From Posidoniimonas polymericola (GTDB lineage Bacteria; Planctomycetota; Planctomycetia; Pirellulales; Lacipirellulaceae): a stretch of DNA of 64,000 nt. The notes beneath the pieces were generated by a model that ran no database searches, had not been told where the DNA came from, and was given only the letters and a program-made list of their open reading frames with translations. Positions 55,270 to 63,471 of the stretch are shown piece by piece (within the stretch, counting starts at the first letter, position 1; each line of letters opens with the position of its first letter). The position numbers and the translations under genes were made by a program. Location: contig NZ_SJPO01000004.1 of the NCBI RefSeq assembly GCF_007859935.1, positions 372,001-436,000 on the forward strand. Reading direction: 5' to 3'.

Positions 55270-57129
55270 ATGCAGCCCAGCGTCCTCAATATCGCCGCGT
55301 ACAAGTTCACGCGGATTGAATCCCTCAAAGAGCTCCGACAGGGGCTCCGCAACCTTTGCCAGCGGGCGAAGCTCCGCGGCACGATCCTGATGGCGCCCGA
55401 GGGGATCAACCTGTTTGTCGCCGGCGACGAGCCGAGCGTCGGCCGGCTGCTCGAGCGGCTCGAGTCGCACGACGAGATCGGCCCGCTCGACGTCAAACGC
55501 AGCTTCACTGCGTACCAGCCCTTCAACCGCATGCTGGTAAAGGTCAAGCAGGAAATCATCGCCTTCGGCATCGACGGCGTCGGGCCCGGGTCGGGCGACT
55601 CCCGCAAGATCTCCCCCGCCGAACTGAAGCAGTGGCTCGACGAGGGCCGCGACTTCACGCTGCTCGACACCCGCAACGACTACGAGGTGAAGCTCGGCGC
55701 CTTTGAGAACGCCGAGGTCCCGCACATCGACCACTTCCGCGACTTCCCGGCCGCCGTCGACCGGTTTCCCGAGGCCTGGCGGGACAAGCCGCTGGTGATG
55801 TACTGCACCGGCGGCATCCGCTGCGAGAAGGCCGGCCCGCTGATGGCGATGCGCGGCTTCCGCGATGTGCGGCAGCTCGAGGGCGGCATCCTCAAGTACT
55901 TCGAGCAGGTCGGCCAGGACCACTACCGTGGCGACTGCTTCGTGTTCGACCAGCGCGTCGCCGTGGACGCCGCCCTCCGCGAGACCGGCGCCGCCCAGTG
56001 CTACGCCTGCCAGGCGATCCTCACCGAGGACGAGCAGCAGTCGCCCACCTACGTGAAGGACGTTAGCTGCCCGCACTGCTATTGCCCGCCCGAGGAGGAG
56101 CAGGCCGCCCGGCTCGTCGAGCGTCAGGCCGCGCTCGACGCCGCCGGCGACCCCCTGCCCGGCAGCCTGCCGTACGACAACCTGCGGCCGATCTACGTCC
56201 CCGCCCGCTGCGACGGCATGCCGCTGGTCGACTTCCTCACGTCGGTCGCCCAGGCGGGCTCGCCCGAGTGGTGGTCTGCCGAGGTCAACGCCGGCCGCCT
56301 GCAGTACGCCGGCCGGAGGGTCGACGCCAGCCGCCGGGTCGAGCCGGGCCAGCGCTACGACCACGCCCAGCCGAACCTCGTCGAGCCCGACGTCAACGCC
56401 GGCGTTGAGCTGCTGTACGAGGACGAGGCGATCGTCGTCGTCCGCAAGCCGGCGCCGCTGCCGATGCACCCCTGCGGCCGCTTCAACCGCAACACGCTCT
56501 CGCATCTGCTCAATCAGGTCTACGCCCCGCAGCAGCTCCGCAACGCCCACCGCCTGGACAGCAACACCAGCGGCGTGGTGGTGCTGACCCGCACGCGGCG
56601 GATGGCCCAGCGGCTGCAGCCGCAGTTCAGTCAGGGCCTGGTCGAGAAGCGGTACCGGGCCCGCGTGCACGGCTCGCCCTCGCAGGACACGTTCCGCTGC
56701 ACGGCGGCTATCTCCAAGGAGACCGCCGCCGCCGGCATCAAGCTGCTCGACGCCGAAGGCGCCGCGAGCGAGACCGAGTTCCAAGTCGCCCAACGCTTCG
56801 ATGACGGAACCACGCTGCTCGACGTGCGGCCGGTCACCGGACGCACCAATCAGATCCGGCTGCACCTGTGGTCGCTCGGCCTGCCGATCGTCGGCGACCC
56901 GACCTATCGCCCTGACGGCCGTGTGACCAAGCAGCAGGCCCTCGACGCCGAGGACCCGCCGATGTGCCTGCAGTCGTGCTCGATCCGCTTCACCCACCCG
57001 GCGACCGAGCAGCCGGTCGAGTTTTCGATCGGCCCGCCGGAGTGGGCCGACGCCAGTTGGCGGCCCGACCCGAAGTCACTGCCGCTGGGGGGTCGGGTTG
57101 GGGCCGCTGTGGCTCGCGATGACTCTTAG
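55270..57129 (+). CDS. fused TrhO-like rhodanese and RluA-family pseudouridine synthase
   Basis: A 619-residue protein with two enzymes in one chain. The N-terminal 310 residues match TrhO (YceA), which makes 5-hydroxyuridine at tRNA position 34: APEGINLFVAG, a rhodanese domain with VMYCTGGIRCEKA (active Cys179), and a Cys-rich part (CYACQ, CPHCYC). The C-terminal 300 residues form an RluA-type pseudouridine synthase, with an S4-like segment at about 320-380 and the catalytic HRLDSNTSGVVVL (Asp430), followed by RPVTGRTNQIRLHL. Both halves act on RNA uridines. Start ATG 55270; the DUF971 gene follows after 81 bp. The exact targets are unknown. Confidence 0.9.
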   Translation: MQPSVLNIAAYKFTRIESLKELRQGLRNLCQRAKLRGTILMAPEGINLFVAGDEPSVGRLLERLESHDEIGPLDVKRSFTAYQPFNRMLVKVKQEIIAFGIDGVGPGSGDSRKISPAELKQWLDEGRDFTLLDTRNDYEVKLGAFENAEVPHIDHFRDFPAAVDRFPEAWRDKPLVMYCTGGIRCEKAGPLMAMRGFRDVRQLEGGILKYFEQVGQDHYRGDCFVFDQRVAVDAALRETGAAQCYACQAILTEDEQQSPTYVKDVSCPHCYCPPEEEQAARLVERQAALDAAGDPLPGSLPYDNLRPIYVPARCDGMPLVDFLTSVAQAGSPEWWSAEVNAGRLQYAGRRVDASRRVEPGQRYDHAQPNLVEPDVNAGVELLYEDEAIVVVRKPAPLPMHPCGRFNRNTLSHLLNQVYAPQQLRNAHRLDSNTSGVVVLTRTRRMAQRLQPQFSQGLVEKRYRARVHGSPSQDTFRCTAAISKETAAAGIKLLDAEGAASETEFQVAQRFDDGTTLLDVRPVTGRTNQIRLHLWSLGLPIVGDPTYRPDGRVTKQQALDAEDPPMCLQSCSIRFTHPATEQPVEFSIGPPEWADASWRPDPKSLPLGGRVGAAVARDDS

Positions 57130-57210
57130 GGCTCTTTTGGCGGCTTCCTAACATCGACACCGAACTCGCGGCGGAGCCGCGACGCTTCGTAACCGAATAC
57201 CGACGTAATT

Positions 57211-57528
57211 ATGTTGATTCCTTCTTCCCTCGAACGTACTGAACGTGGGCTCCGCATTGCCTGGTCCGATGGCCAGGTCCGGGAGTACTCGGCCCGCGAG
57301 CTCCGCGACGCGTGCCCCTGCGCGACTTGCCGCGAGAAGCACGCCGCGCCCGAGCCGCCGCCGACTATGCTGCCGGTGCTCTCCGCCGCCGAGGCCCGCC
57401 CGCTGTCGATCGAGGGGATGCGGCCGGTCGGCTCGTACGCGTACGCCATCAAGTTCTCCGACGGCCACGGCAGCGGGCTGTTCCAGTTCGATCTGCTGCG
57501 GGAACTCGGCACGGCGATCGAGTCGTAA
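57211..57528 (+). CDS. DUF971-domain protein
   Basis: A 105-residue protein of the DUF971 (gamma-butyrobetaine hydroxylase-like N-terminal) family: LRIAWSDGQVREYSARELRDACPCATC near the start and SYAYAIKFSDGHGSGLFQFD near the end, with Cys residues that may bind metal. DUF971 often sits near Mrp/ApbC iron-sulfur assembly genes; none is here. It follows the TrhO-RluA gene by 81 bp on the same strand. Confidence 0.88.
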   Translation: MLIPSSLERTERGLRIAWSDGQVREYSARELRDACPCATCREKHAAPEPPPTMLPVLSAAEARPLSIEGMRPVGSYAYAIKFSDGHGSGLFQFDLLRELGTAIES

Positions 57529-57543
57529 TCGCCGACCCCTTTC

Positions 57544-57589
57544 GTTGGCCAACGGCCAACCTCACCGTAGCCTAGGGCATCGCCCTAGG
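57544..57589 (+). terminator. two tandem hairpins after the DUF971 gene
   Basis: GTTGGCC-AAC-GGCCAAC at 57544-57560 and CCTAGGGC-ATC-GCCCTAGG at 57571-57589 are perfect stems with three-base loops, just after the stop at 57528. They could terminate transcription from the left, though there is no T-run. Confidence 0.5.
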
Positions 57590-57601
57590 TAGGCTTCGGC
57601 C

Positions 57602-57703
57602 GCGGGCTCCTCGGGATGCTGCTCCCCCAACAAGAGCCGTCGGCGTCAGCCGCCGGAGCCGCATCGCATCGCTGCCGCAGGCTCCTTGGGGTGCTGCTCC
57701 CCC
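57602..57703 (+). repeat. imperfect direct repeat pair
   Basis: GCGGGCTCCTCGGGATGCTG (continuing CTCCCCC) at 57602-57628 and GCAGGCTCCTTGGGGTGCTG (continuing CTCCCCC) at 57677-57703 differ at only a few positions. Planctomycete genomes carry many short repeats of this style. Confidence 0.5.
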
Positions 57704-57729
57704 GGCTGACACCGGGGTCTTGCTCGGCT

Positions 57730-57892
57730 GACTTTTGTCCCTAATTCCGACATCGATTCCTAGAGACAAAAGTCGAGCGCCGTTTCAACCATCGCATCGC
57801 GTTTGGGCCTGCTATTCTAGGCCCGGCCGCCTAGGCGGCCGCGTCCAAGCGGTCGACTTTTGTCCCATTCTGCTCGCCGGCGGGGACAAAAG
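57730..57892. repeat. GACTTTTGTC inverted-repeat cluster
   Basis: Two inverted repeats share one core. GACTTTTGTC (57730-57739) pairs with GACAAAAGTC (57765-57774). CTTTTGTCCC (57857-57866) pairs with GGGACAAAAG (57883-57892); this second pair lies inside the 3' end of the HTH gene. Between them is an 18-nt perfect palindrome CGGCCGCCTAGGCGGCCG (57824-57841) that overlaps the HTH stop codon. Confidence 0.6.
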
Positions 57893-58343
57893 GCTCGCCG
57901 GTCGCCGACCGGGCGGCCTTGTGAAAAATCTCGCGCAGCCGCGAGTCGATCCGCGGCGCCGCGAACGGGTCGGTCGCCTCGCGGAGCAGCAGCTCGCGGG
58001 TCTCGCCCAGGGCCGTGTCGAGCGCCGCGTGGATCTCCGCCCGCAGCCGCTCGCGGCGGCGGCGCCGGCTGCTCGACTCCTGCCGCTCAAGCATCCAGGC
58101 CGCCGCCCGCCAGTGCGTGCCCGACGCGCGGCGCATTGCCTCGAGCGGGGTGAGGTCGGCTCCGAGCTGGGCCCGCCGCATCCGCTCGTCAAACCCCGGG
58201 TCTTCGTCCCGCAGACGGCGGATCGTCTTGGTGCTGCAGCCGACATACGCCGCGATCTTCGCCAGCGGCATACCGGCGGTCGTCAACGCACACACCTCCC
58301 GCTGCTTGCCCTCATCGAGGGTCTTTGGTCGTCCGATCGTCAT
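57831..58343 (-). CDS. helix-turn-helix protein of unknown function
   Basis: A 170-residue protein. The N-terminal HTH (GMPLAKIAAYVGCSTKTIRRLRDED) resembles those of phage terminase small subunits and resolvase-like DNA-binding proteins. An Arg-rich helix (SSSRRRRRERL) and a further helical part follow. The last codons overlap the GACTTTTGTC repeats. No transposase or integrase catalytic motif is seen. The ATG at 58341-58343 follows RxGRPKT-type entry (MTIGRPKTLDEG); the longer upstream frame is not protein-like. Repeat copy B lies about 215 bp upstream, so the gene is hemmed in by repeats. Confidence 0.7.
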   Translation of the reverse strand: MTIGRPKTLDEGKQREVCALTTAGMPLAKIAAYVGCSTKTIRRLRDEDPGFDERMRRAQLGADLTPLEAMRRASGTHWRAAAWMLERQESSSRRRRRERLRAEIHAALDTALGETRELLLREATDPFAAPRIDSRLREIFHKAARSATGEPFVPAGEQNGTKVDRLDAAA

Positions 58344-58994
58344 CGCGGTGTCTCCTTGGTTTCGGTCCCCGGTTGTGGGCCCTTGGTTTAGGACGCTCGC
58401 CCCGTCCCCCCGAGCGCGCAGCGCAGCCCGCCGTACAACCTCGTTTCTACGGCGCCGGGTGGCTCTTTTCGACAGCGAAATGGGAAGAACAGTGGGCTCT
58501 TGGAAGAGACTAAGATCGCTCATTAAACCGACCGGTCAATGCGCCGCGCAAACGAGCAAGCTTGAATAGGGGACTGGCTCGCGACCGCCGTGTTGGCTGC
58601 GCCATTGACGCCCGCGCGACTGCGGTCGCGTGCCTGTCCCCTTTTCAAGCGGGGAGCCGGAGGGAGGCTTCGGCCTCCGGTGGTCGCCTCGAAAAAAAAT
58701 AGGGACAGGCACGGCGCGGCCATGCCGGTCGGGGATGCCTGCCGTGCCCCCGCTTCGAGCCAGTCTCCATTCTTTGACTCGCGCGCTCCCACTGCAGGGC
58801 CGCTAGTAGTGACCCCTTGCTGGCGGCCTGCTGGGTCGGACCGCGGCGTTCTGCCCACGATCTCGCCACTTACTCATTGATTGCTGCTTGTTAAGTCCGG
58901 TCTTCCGGTGGAGAATGTCGCGGCCGCACTGGGCCCTACCGCACCTAGCTGTGGGCTCTTCCCGCGTTGTCACCTGCTTCTCCGAGGATTGATC
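58344..58994. other. gene-free stretch carrying repeat copy B
   Basis: About 650 bp between the divergent HTH gene and the autotransporter-type gene. It holds repeat copy B (58560-58774) and otherwise no recognisable gene. The promoters of both flanking genes must lie here, on either side of the repeat. Confidence 0.6.
58560..58774. repeat. four-block nested palindromic repeat, copy B
   Basis: Same plan as copy A at 16820-17027: block a 58560-58583 (identical to copy A for over 20 bases), block b 58622-58651 (identical for about 30 bases), block b' 58690-58720, block a' 58755-58774. The spacers between blocks are almost unrelated in sequence but similar in length (about 40-55 bp), so the blocks are what is conserved. 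Confidence 0.7.
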
Positions 58995-61900
58995 ATGCCA
59001 AGGCTTTGCCGTGTTGCGCTCTCGTGTGTTTTGCTGGCCGCGTGGGGCTCGATCTCGATCGCCGCCAGCTACGAATGGGACGGCGGAGCCGGGGACAGCC
59101 TCTGGAACTCGGTCATCATCTCCGGCGGGGTCCAGACCAACTGGTCGCCCGAAGACGTGCCGACCGCGACGGACACGCTCCTGCTGACCGCCGCGTCGCT
59201 CGCTGGCCCGGTGACGATCTCGCTCGACGGCGCAGCCCAGCCGTTGACCTCGATCACCGCCAACGGCGTGCAGGGGGTCTACACGTTTGACACCGGCGTG
59301 CTCCAACTCGGCGACGCGACCAACTCGCTGCTCAGCAACAACGCCGGGGGCGGGCTGGTCGTCAACAGCGACATCGCGTTCGACAACAGCTCCGGCAGTA
59401 TCCAGCGTTTCAACGTGAGCACGACCGGCGACCCGATTGTCGTGAACGGCGGCATTTCGACGCTGCAGGCGAGCGGCGTCACGACGCTGATGCTCACCTC
59501 GCGGAACGATGCGCACGCGCAGTCGGTCGTGGTCAGCGGCGTGATCTCCGACGGCGCGGGCCGGATCGGCCTGCGGGCGGGGCTCGACACCGACCTGGCG
59601 AACCACACCGGAGTCGTGCGGGTCACCGGCGCTAACACCTTCACGGGGCCAGTCGCGGTAAACGCGGCGATCCTCGAGTTCGACTCGATCGCCAACGTCG
59701 GTGGCGCGGCCAACGCGCTGGGCCAGGCCTCGCTGGCGGACAGCGTGATCACGCTCGGCAACAACCTGTCGGGCGGCGGCGCCCGGGCCACGCTGCGGTA
59801 CGTCGGCGCGGGCGACACCAGCGACCGGGTCCTGCGGCTCACCGGCGGCGGCAACGCCAGCGGCGTGGTCGAGTCGTCCGGCAGCGGGCCGCTGGTCCTG
59901 ACCGGCGGCGTCACGACCGACGGCAGCGGCCAGTTCTTCCGGCTGGGCGGCACGAACACCGACGACAACGAGTTCAACGGCGAGATCGAGGCCCCCTCCG
60001 ACGGCAACGTAACGAGCTTCATCAAGGAGGGCGCCGGCAGGTGGATCCTCACGGGCGACAGCCCTGGACTCGACAACGCTTTTCAAATCCTCGCGGGCGA
60101 ACTCGTGGTCCGTGGCGCCGTCGGCGGCGTGGGCCCCAACGTGTTCTCGATCGACAACCGCGCGGGGGCGACCCTCACGCTCGACGGCGGATCGATCACC
60201 GCCGGCGGGATCGTTAACCGCGGGACGCTCGACTTCCGCTCTGGCACGATCACGCTGAACGGCCCCAACAGCGAGGCGGGCGGGACCTTCAGCGTCGGCA
60301 CGGACGGCGCCGGCGTGCTCCGTCTGAACGGCAGCGGCCACACGTTCGACGCGGTCACGCTGGACGGGGTCGACGACCGGATCGAGTTTAACGCGGGGAC
60401 GGTCTCGTTCGATCAGCTCGACAACTCGGTTGGCGCCCCGCTGGTTTCCAGCGCCACCGCGGTCGATGTGCAGATCAACGGCGGGGTGTTCCTCGACCGC
60501 GTGGATGCCGGCACGCGGCAGTTCAACGCGCGGATCGTGGGGTCGGGCGGGTACACCAAGCGGGGGGCGGGCACGATCGAGTTCAACCACGACGCCCAGC
60601 ACCTCTACACCGGCGCGACCCGCATTGAAGAGGGGACGCTCAACCTGGCGGGGGTTTCGGGCCTGCCGATCAGCCCAACCTATATCGCCGCCGGCGCGAC
60701 GCTGATTGTCGCCAATAACGTCGGGGGCGACGCCACCGGCGGGGTCACCGGCGAGGGGACCATTGTAACGGGCCTGAACGCCGGCGTCGCGATGGAGCCC
60801 GCTTCGGGGGTGTACGACTTCGCCGGCTCGATCACCGGGGCAGGAAACTTCGTTAAGCGTCAGGCGGGCACGCAGCGGCTGTCGGGCATCAGCACCTACA
60901 CGGGCGCCACCACCGTAATCAGCGCCGGGGGCCGGCTCGAGGTCGTGAGCGGCGGGGCGATCACATCAACCTCGGCGGTCAACATCGAGGGCCAGTCGCG
61001 GTTGGTGATCAACGGCGGCGATGTCACGACCGTCGGCGTGGTCGACGTCGCGACGAACGGGCGACTCGAGCTGTTCGCCGGCTCGCTCCGGGCGAACGCT
61101 ATCGACAGCACCGGCGTCCTCAGCTGGACAGGCGGGCACATCGACCTCGCGACCGGGGTCGTGCTGCAGGCGGGCGGCTTCGCGGTCAACCGGCCGTTCC
61201 AGGACGAGCTCACACTCGACGCAGCCAAGTCGTTCACCACCGACGAGAGCGTGACGCTGTCGACCGGCTCGTTGCTGACCCTGACGGGTGGCTCGCTCGA
61301 GGCGGACGACCTGGCGTTCACCAGCGACGGCGCCTTTGCCTTCGATGCGGGGACGCTCACCCTCCGCAACGACCAGACCCTGAGCGCCGCCCGGCTGCAG
61401 CAGCTCGATGTCGCGACGCCGCTCACCGCGGCCAAGTCGCTGGTCATCGAGGGGGTCGCCACAATCGACACGCCGCTGGCCCTGGCGGGCGGGACGCTCT
61501 CGGCCGGGCAGCTGGTCAACCCGGGGAACCTGATTCTCGGCAGCGGCCTGCTGGAGGTGACCGGCGGAGACTTGACCCTCGCTCCGGGCGAGACCATCGA
61601 CGCCACCAGCGGCGTGGCGATCGATGTCACCGCCGGCGGCATCGTCGTCGACGGCGAGCTGAACGCCATCAACGCCACGATCTCGGCGGCCGGCGGAATC
61701 ACCAACAACGGCGACGTCAACCTGATCAACAGCACGGTCAACGGTGACTTGGTCAGCGGGGCGAGCGGAGCCGCGACCCTGCTGGGGTCGAACGCCATCG
61801 GCGGCGACCTCGGCCTGAACGGCGCCTCGACCTTGCTGCTGGGGATCGACAGCGGGGTCGACTTCGACCTGGTCACGGTCGCCGGCCAAGCGACACTGGA

Positions 61901-62294
61901 CGGCATCCTGTCGGTCTCGTTTGGCGCGGGCTTTTCTCCCGTGCCCGGGCAGCAGTTCGAAGTGCTCACCGCGGCGAGCATCATCAACGACGGCCTGACG
62001 CTGGTGGGAACCGCGGCGAGTCAGCTCGACCTGATCGTGGGCGGCTCGAGCGTCGTGCTGCAGGCCACGGGCGGTCTGCCCGGCGACTATAACAGCGATG
62101 GCGCCGTGGACGCCGCAGACTACACCGTCTGGCGGGACGGCCTCGGCACGACTTTCCAGCAGAACGGCTACGACGTCTGGCGGAACAACTACGGCGCTTC
62201 CGCCGCCCCCGCCCCGTCTGCCGTGCCTGCGCCGCACGCGGCGGCGCTGCTGGCCCTGGCGAGCCTCGCCGCGGCGGGGGCTCGCATGCGTTGA
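58995..62294 (+). CDS. large surface protein with autotransporter-type beta-strand repeats and dockerin-like end
   Basis: A 1099-residue exported protein with signal peptide ([19 protein letters not shown]). Nearly all of it is a beta-helix of autotransporter-associated repeats ([75 protein letters not shown]). The end has a dockerin-like [19 protein letters not shown], and the tail ([23 protein letters not shown]) resembles PEP-CTERM but lacks the PEP itself. It probably lies on the cell surface. The ATG at 58995 was set by the signal peptide. A strong hairpin follows the stop. Confidence 0.83.
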   Translation: MPRLCRVALSCVLLAAWGSISIAASYEWDGGAGDSLWNSVIISGGVQTNWSPEDVPTATDTLLLTAASLAGPVTISLDGAAQPLTSITANGVQGVYTFDTGVLQLGDATNSLLSNNAGGGLVVNSDIAFDNSSGSIQRFNVSTTGDPIVVNGGISTLQASGVTTLMLTSRNDAHAQSVVVSGVISDGAGRIGLRAGLDTDLANHTGVVRVTGANTFTGPVAVNAAILEFDSIANVGGAANALGQASLADSVITLGNNLSGGGARATLRYVGAGDTSDRVLRLTGGGNASGVVESSGSGPLVLTGGVTTDGSGQFFRLGGTNTDDNEFNGEIEAPSDGNVTSFIKEGAGRWILTGDSPGLDNAFQILAGELVVRGAVGGVGPNVFSIDNRAGATLTLDGGSITAGGIVNRGTLDFRSGTITLNGPNSEAGGTFSVGTDGAGVLRLNGSGHTFDAVTLDGVDDRIEFNAGTVSFDQLDNSVGAPLVSSATAVDVQINGGVFLDRVDAGTRQFNARIVGSGGYTKRGAGTIEFNHDAQHLYTGATRIEEGTLNLAGVSGLPISPTYIAAGATLIVANNVGGDATGGVTGEGTIVTGLNAGVAMEPASGVYDFAGSITGAGNFVKRQAGTQRLSGISTYTGATTVISAGGRLEVVSGGAITSTSAVNIEGQSRLVINGGDVTTVGVVDVATNGRLELFAGSLRANAIDSTGVLSWTGGHIDLATGVVLQAGGFAVNRPFQDELTLDAAKSFTTDESVTLSTGSLLTLTGGSLEADDLAFTSDGAFAFDAGTLTLRNDQTLSAARLQQLDVATPLTAAKSLVIEGVATIDTPLALAGGTLSAGQLVNPGNLILGSGLLEVTGGDLTLAPGETIDATSGVAIDVTAGGIVVDGELNAINATISAAGGITNNGDVNLINSTVNGDLVSGASGAATLLGSNAIGGDLGLNGASTLLLGIDSGVDFDLVTVAGQATLDGILSVSFGAGFSPVPGQQFEVLTAASIINDGLTLVGTAASQLDLIVGGSSVVLQATGGLPGDYNSDGAVDAADYTVWRDGLGTTFQQNGYDVWRNNYGASAAPAPSAVPAPHAAALLALASLAAAGARMR

Positions 62295-62332
62295 GGAGCG
62301 GCGATTGCCCGTGCGGCCCCCGAAGCAGCAAG

Positions 62333-62362
62333 GCCCCCCGCACGCGGTCGCGGGCGGGGGGC
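62333..62362. terminator. bidirectional terminator candidate
   Basis: Arms GCCCCCCGC (62333-62341) and GCGGGGGGC (62354-62362) form a perfect nine-pair stem with a 12-nt loop in the 113-bp gap between two convergent genes. There is no T-run, so termination would have to be intrinsic of the GC-rich type or Rho-assisted. Confidence 0.5.
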
Positions 62363-62407
62363 GTCGAAAGTCAGCTACGTTGAGGCGTTGCTGGGTAAAT
62401 CGTGCGG

Positions 62408-63289
62408 CTAGTACTCGGCGCCCAGGCGGAAGGTGAAGCCCGCGAAGCCAGAGTCGGTCAGGTAGGCCTCGTCGGAGGCGTCGGCTTTGATGGCGGCGTC
62501 GCTCCAGTTGTGCAGCTCGGCGCCGGCGCCGTAGACCATGGTCACTCCGCGGCCGAGGTTGGTCTTGCCCTCGTAGCCGGCGGCCAGCTCGACCTGCAGC
62601 TGGGTGTTGCTCACCCCCAGGCCGGTCGAATCGTCGAGGTCGCCGTTGTCGGCCAGCAGCGCGTCGCCCACGACCACGGCCAGCCGGGTGCCGGCGTACA
62701 GGCGGTGGTTGCAGGTTAGGTAGTGGCTGATCTCGAAGCCGGTCGTCAGGCCGACGCCGTCCACCCGCCAGTCGAGGTCGGTGTCGTCGTCGAGGTTGAA
62801 CTCGCTCCAGCGGACGCCGCCGAAACCCTCGATCGTGGTCGAGCGGCCGAGCTGCACTCGCTTGAAGATCTCGGCGTCGAACGTGTAGGCGTCGACCGAG
62901 ACAAAGCCGGAGTTGTCCGCGGTGCGGGCGGTCTCGTCAAAGAACCAGTAGCGGACCCGCGCGCCGAGGCCGTCGCAGGTCTCCACGCCGAGGGTGAAAC
63001 GGGGCGACAGCGAGAAGTCGAACTCGGCGTTGTCGCCGCCGCCAATAATCTCTCCGGCGTCGGAAGACTGCACGCCGCCCGACTGGTAGTACTTCATGAA
63101 CAAGAAATCGACGTCGAACGTCACGACCGGACCGGCCGCGGCGCAGCAGCCGCTGCTGTAACCGCAGAGCTCGATTGCGGATTCGTTTTCACCGACGCCC
63201 GCTAGGCAGGGGTCGACGTCTAGGGCGCGGGACTCCGCGCCGGTCAGGCACGCTGCAAGCGCAGCGGCGGCAACAAGATTCCGCCTCAT
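62408..63289 (-). CDS. Lpg1974-type outer-membrane protein
   Basis: A 293-residue protein with signal peptide (LVAAAALAACLTGAES). The rest consists of amphipathic beta strands separated by acidic loops (FDFSLSPRFTLGVETCDGLGARVRYWF, TTIEGFGGVRWSEFNLDDDTD, HRLYAGTRLAVVVGDALL), ending in a terminal aromatic strand (FTFRLGAEY), which fits an outer-membrane barrel. Lpg1974/BBP7-like families are pore-forming. The Cys-rich N-terminal stretch (CGYSSGCCAA) is unusual. The start is ATG at 63287-63289 with GAGGG before it. Confidence 0.75.
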   Translation of the reverse strand: MRRNLVAAAALAACLTGAESRALDVDPCLAGVGENESAIELCGYSSGCCAAAGPVVTFDVDFLFMKYYQSGGVQSSDAGEIIGGGDNAEFDFSLSPRFTLGVETCDGLGARVRYWFFDETARTADNSGFVSVDAYTFDAEIFKRVQLGRSTTIEGFGGVRWSEFNLDDDTDLDWRVDGVGLTTGFEISHYLTCNHRLYAGTRLAVVVGDALLADNGDLDDSTGLGVSNTQLQVELAAGYEGKTNLGRGVTMVYGAGAELHNWSDAAIKADASDEAYLTDSGFAGFTFRLGAEY

Positions 63290-63471
63290 CAGAAACCCTC
63301 CGTGAGTCGTAGCGGTAACACATCCGTGCAGGCCGGCCGAGCGTCTCGCTTCGGTTATCCGACGAAATGGTTATCGATCGAACCGGCTTGCCGACGTCAC
63401 CCCAGCGGTGGGCGTCGTCACGCGCGGCACGACCGGCGCAGCTTAGCGCCCGACAAGGCCGCCCCTCGTCA

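Larger units (their letters stand above)
57529..57830. other. repeat-rich intergenic stretch
   Basis: About 300 bp between convergent genes. It contains two hairpins (57544-57589), a pair of imperfect direct repeats (57602-57628 and 57677-57703) and the first of two GACTTTTGTC inverted repeats (57730-57774). I see no gene here. Confidence 0.6.

Noticed and set aside
57730..57892. CRISPR array
   Set aside because: Repeats are inverted, few and unevenly spaced; no regular repeat-spacer pattern and no cas genes.
57831..58343. Calling the HTH protein a transposase
   Set aside because: No catalytic DDE, tyrosine or serine recombinase motif; only the DNA-binding part is recognisable.
58803..60602. 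A 599-codon open frame antisense to the large surface protein
   Set aside because: Arg/Val/Asp-rich shadow sequence without a motif; the plus strand has signal peptide, repeats and dockerin-like end.
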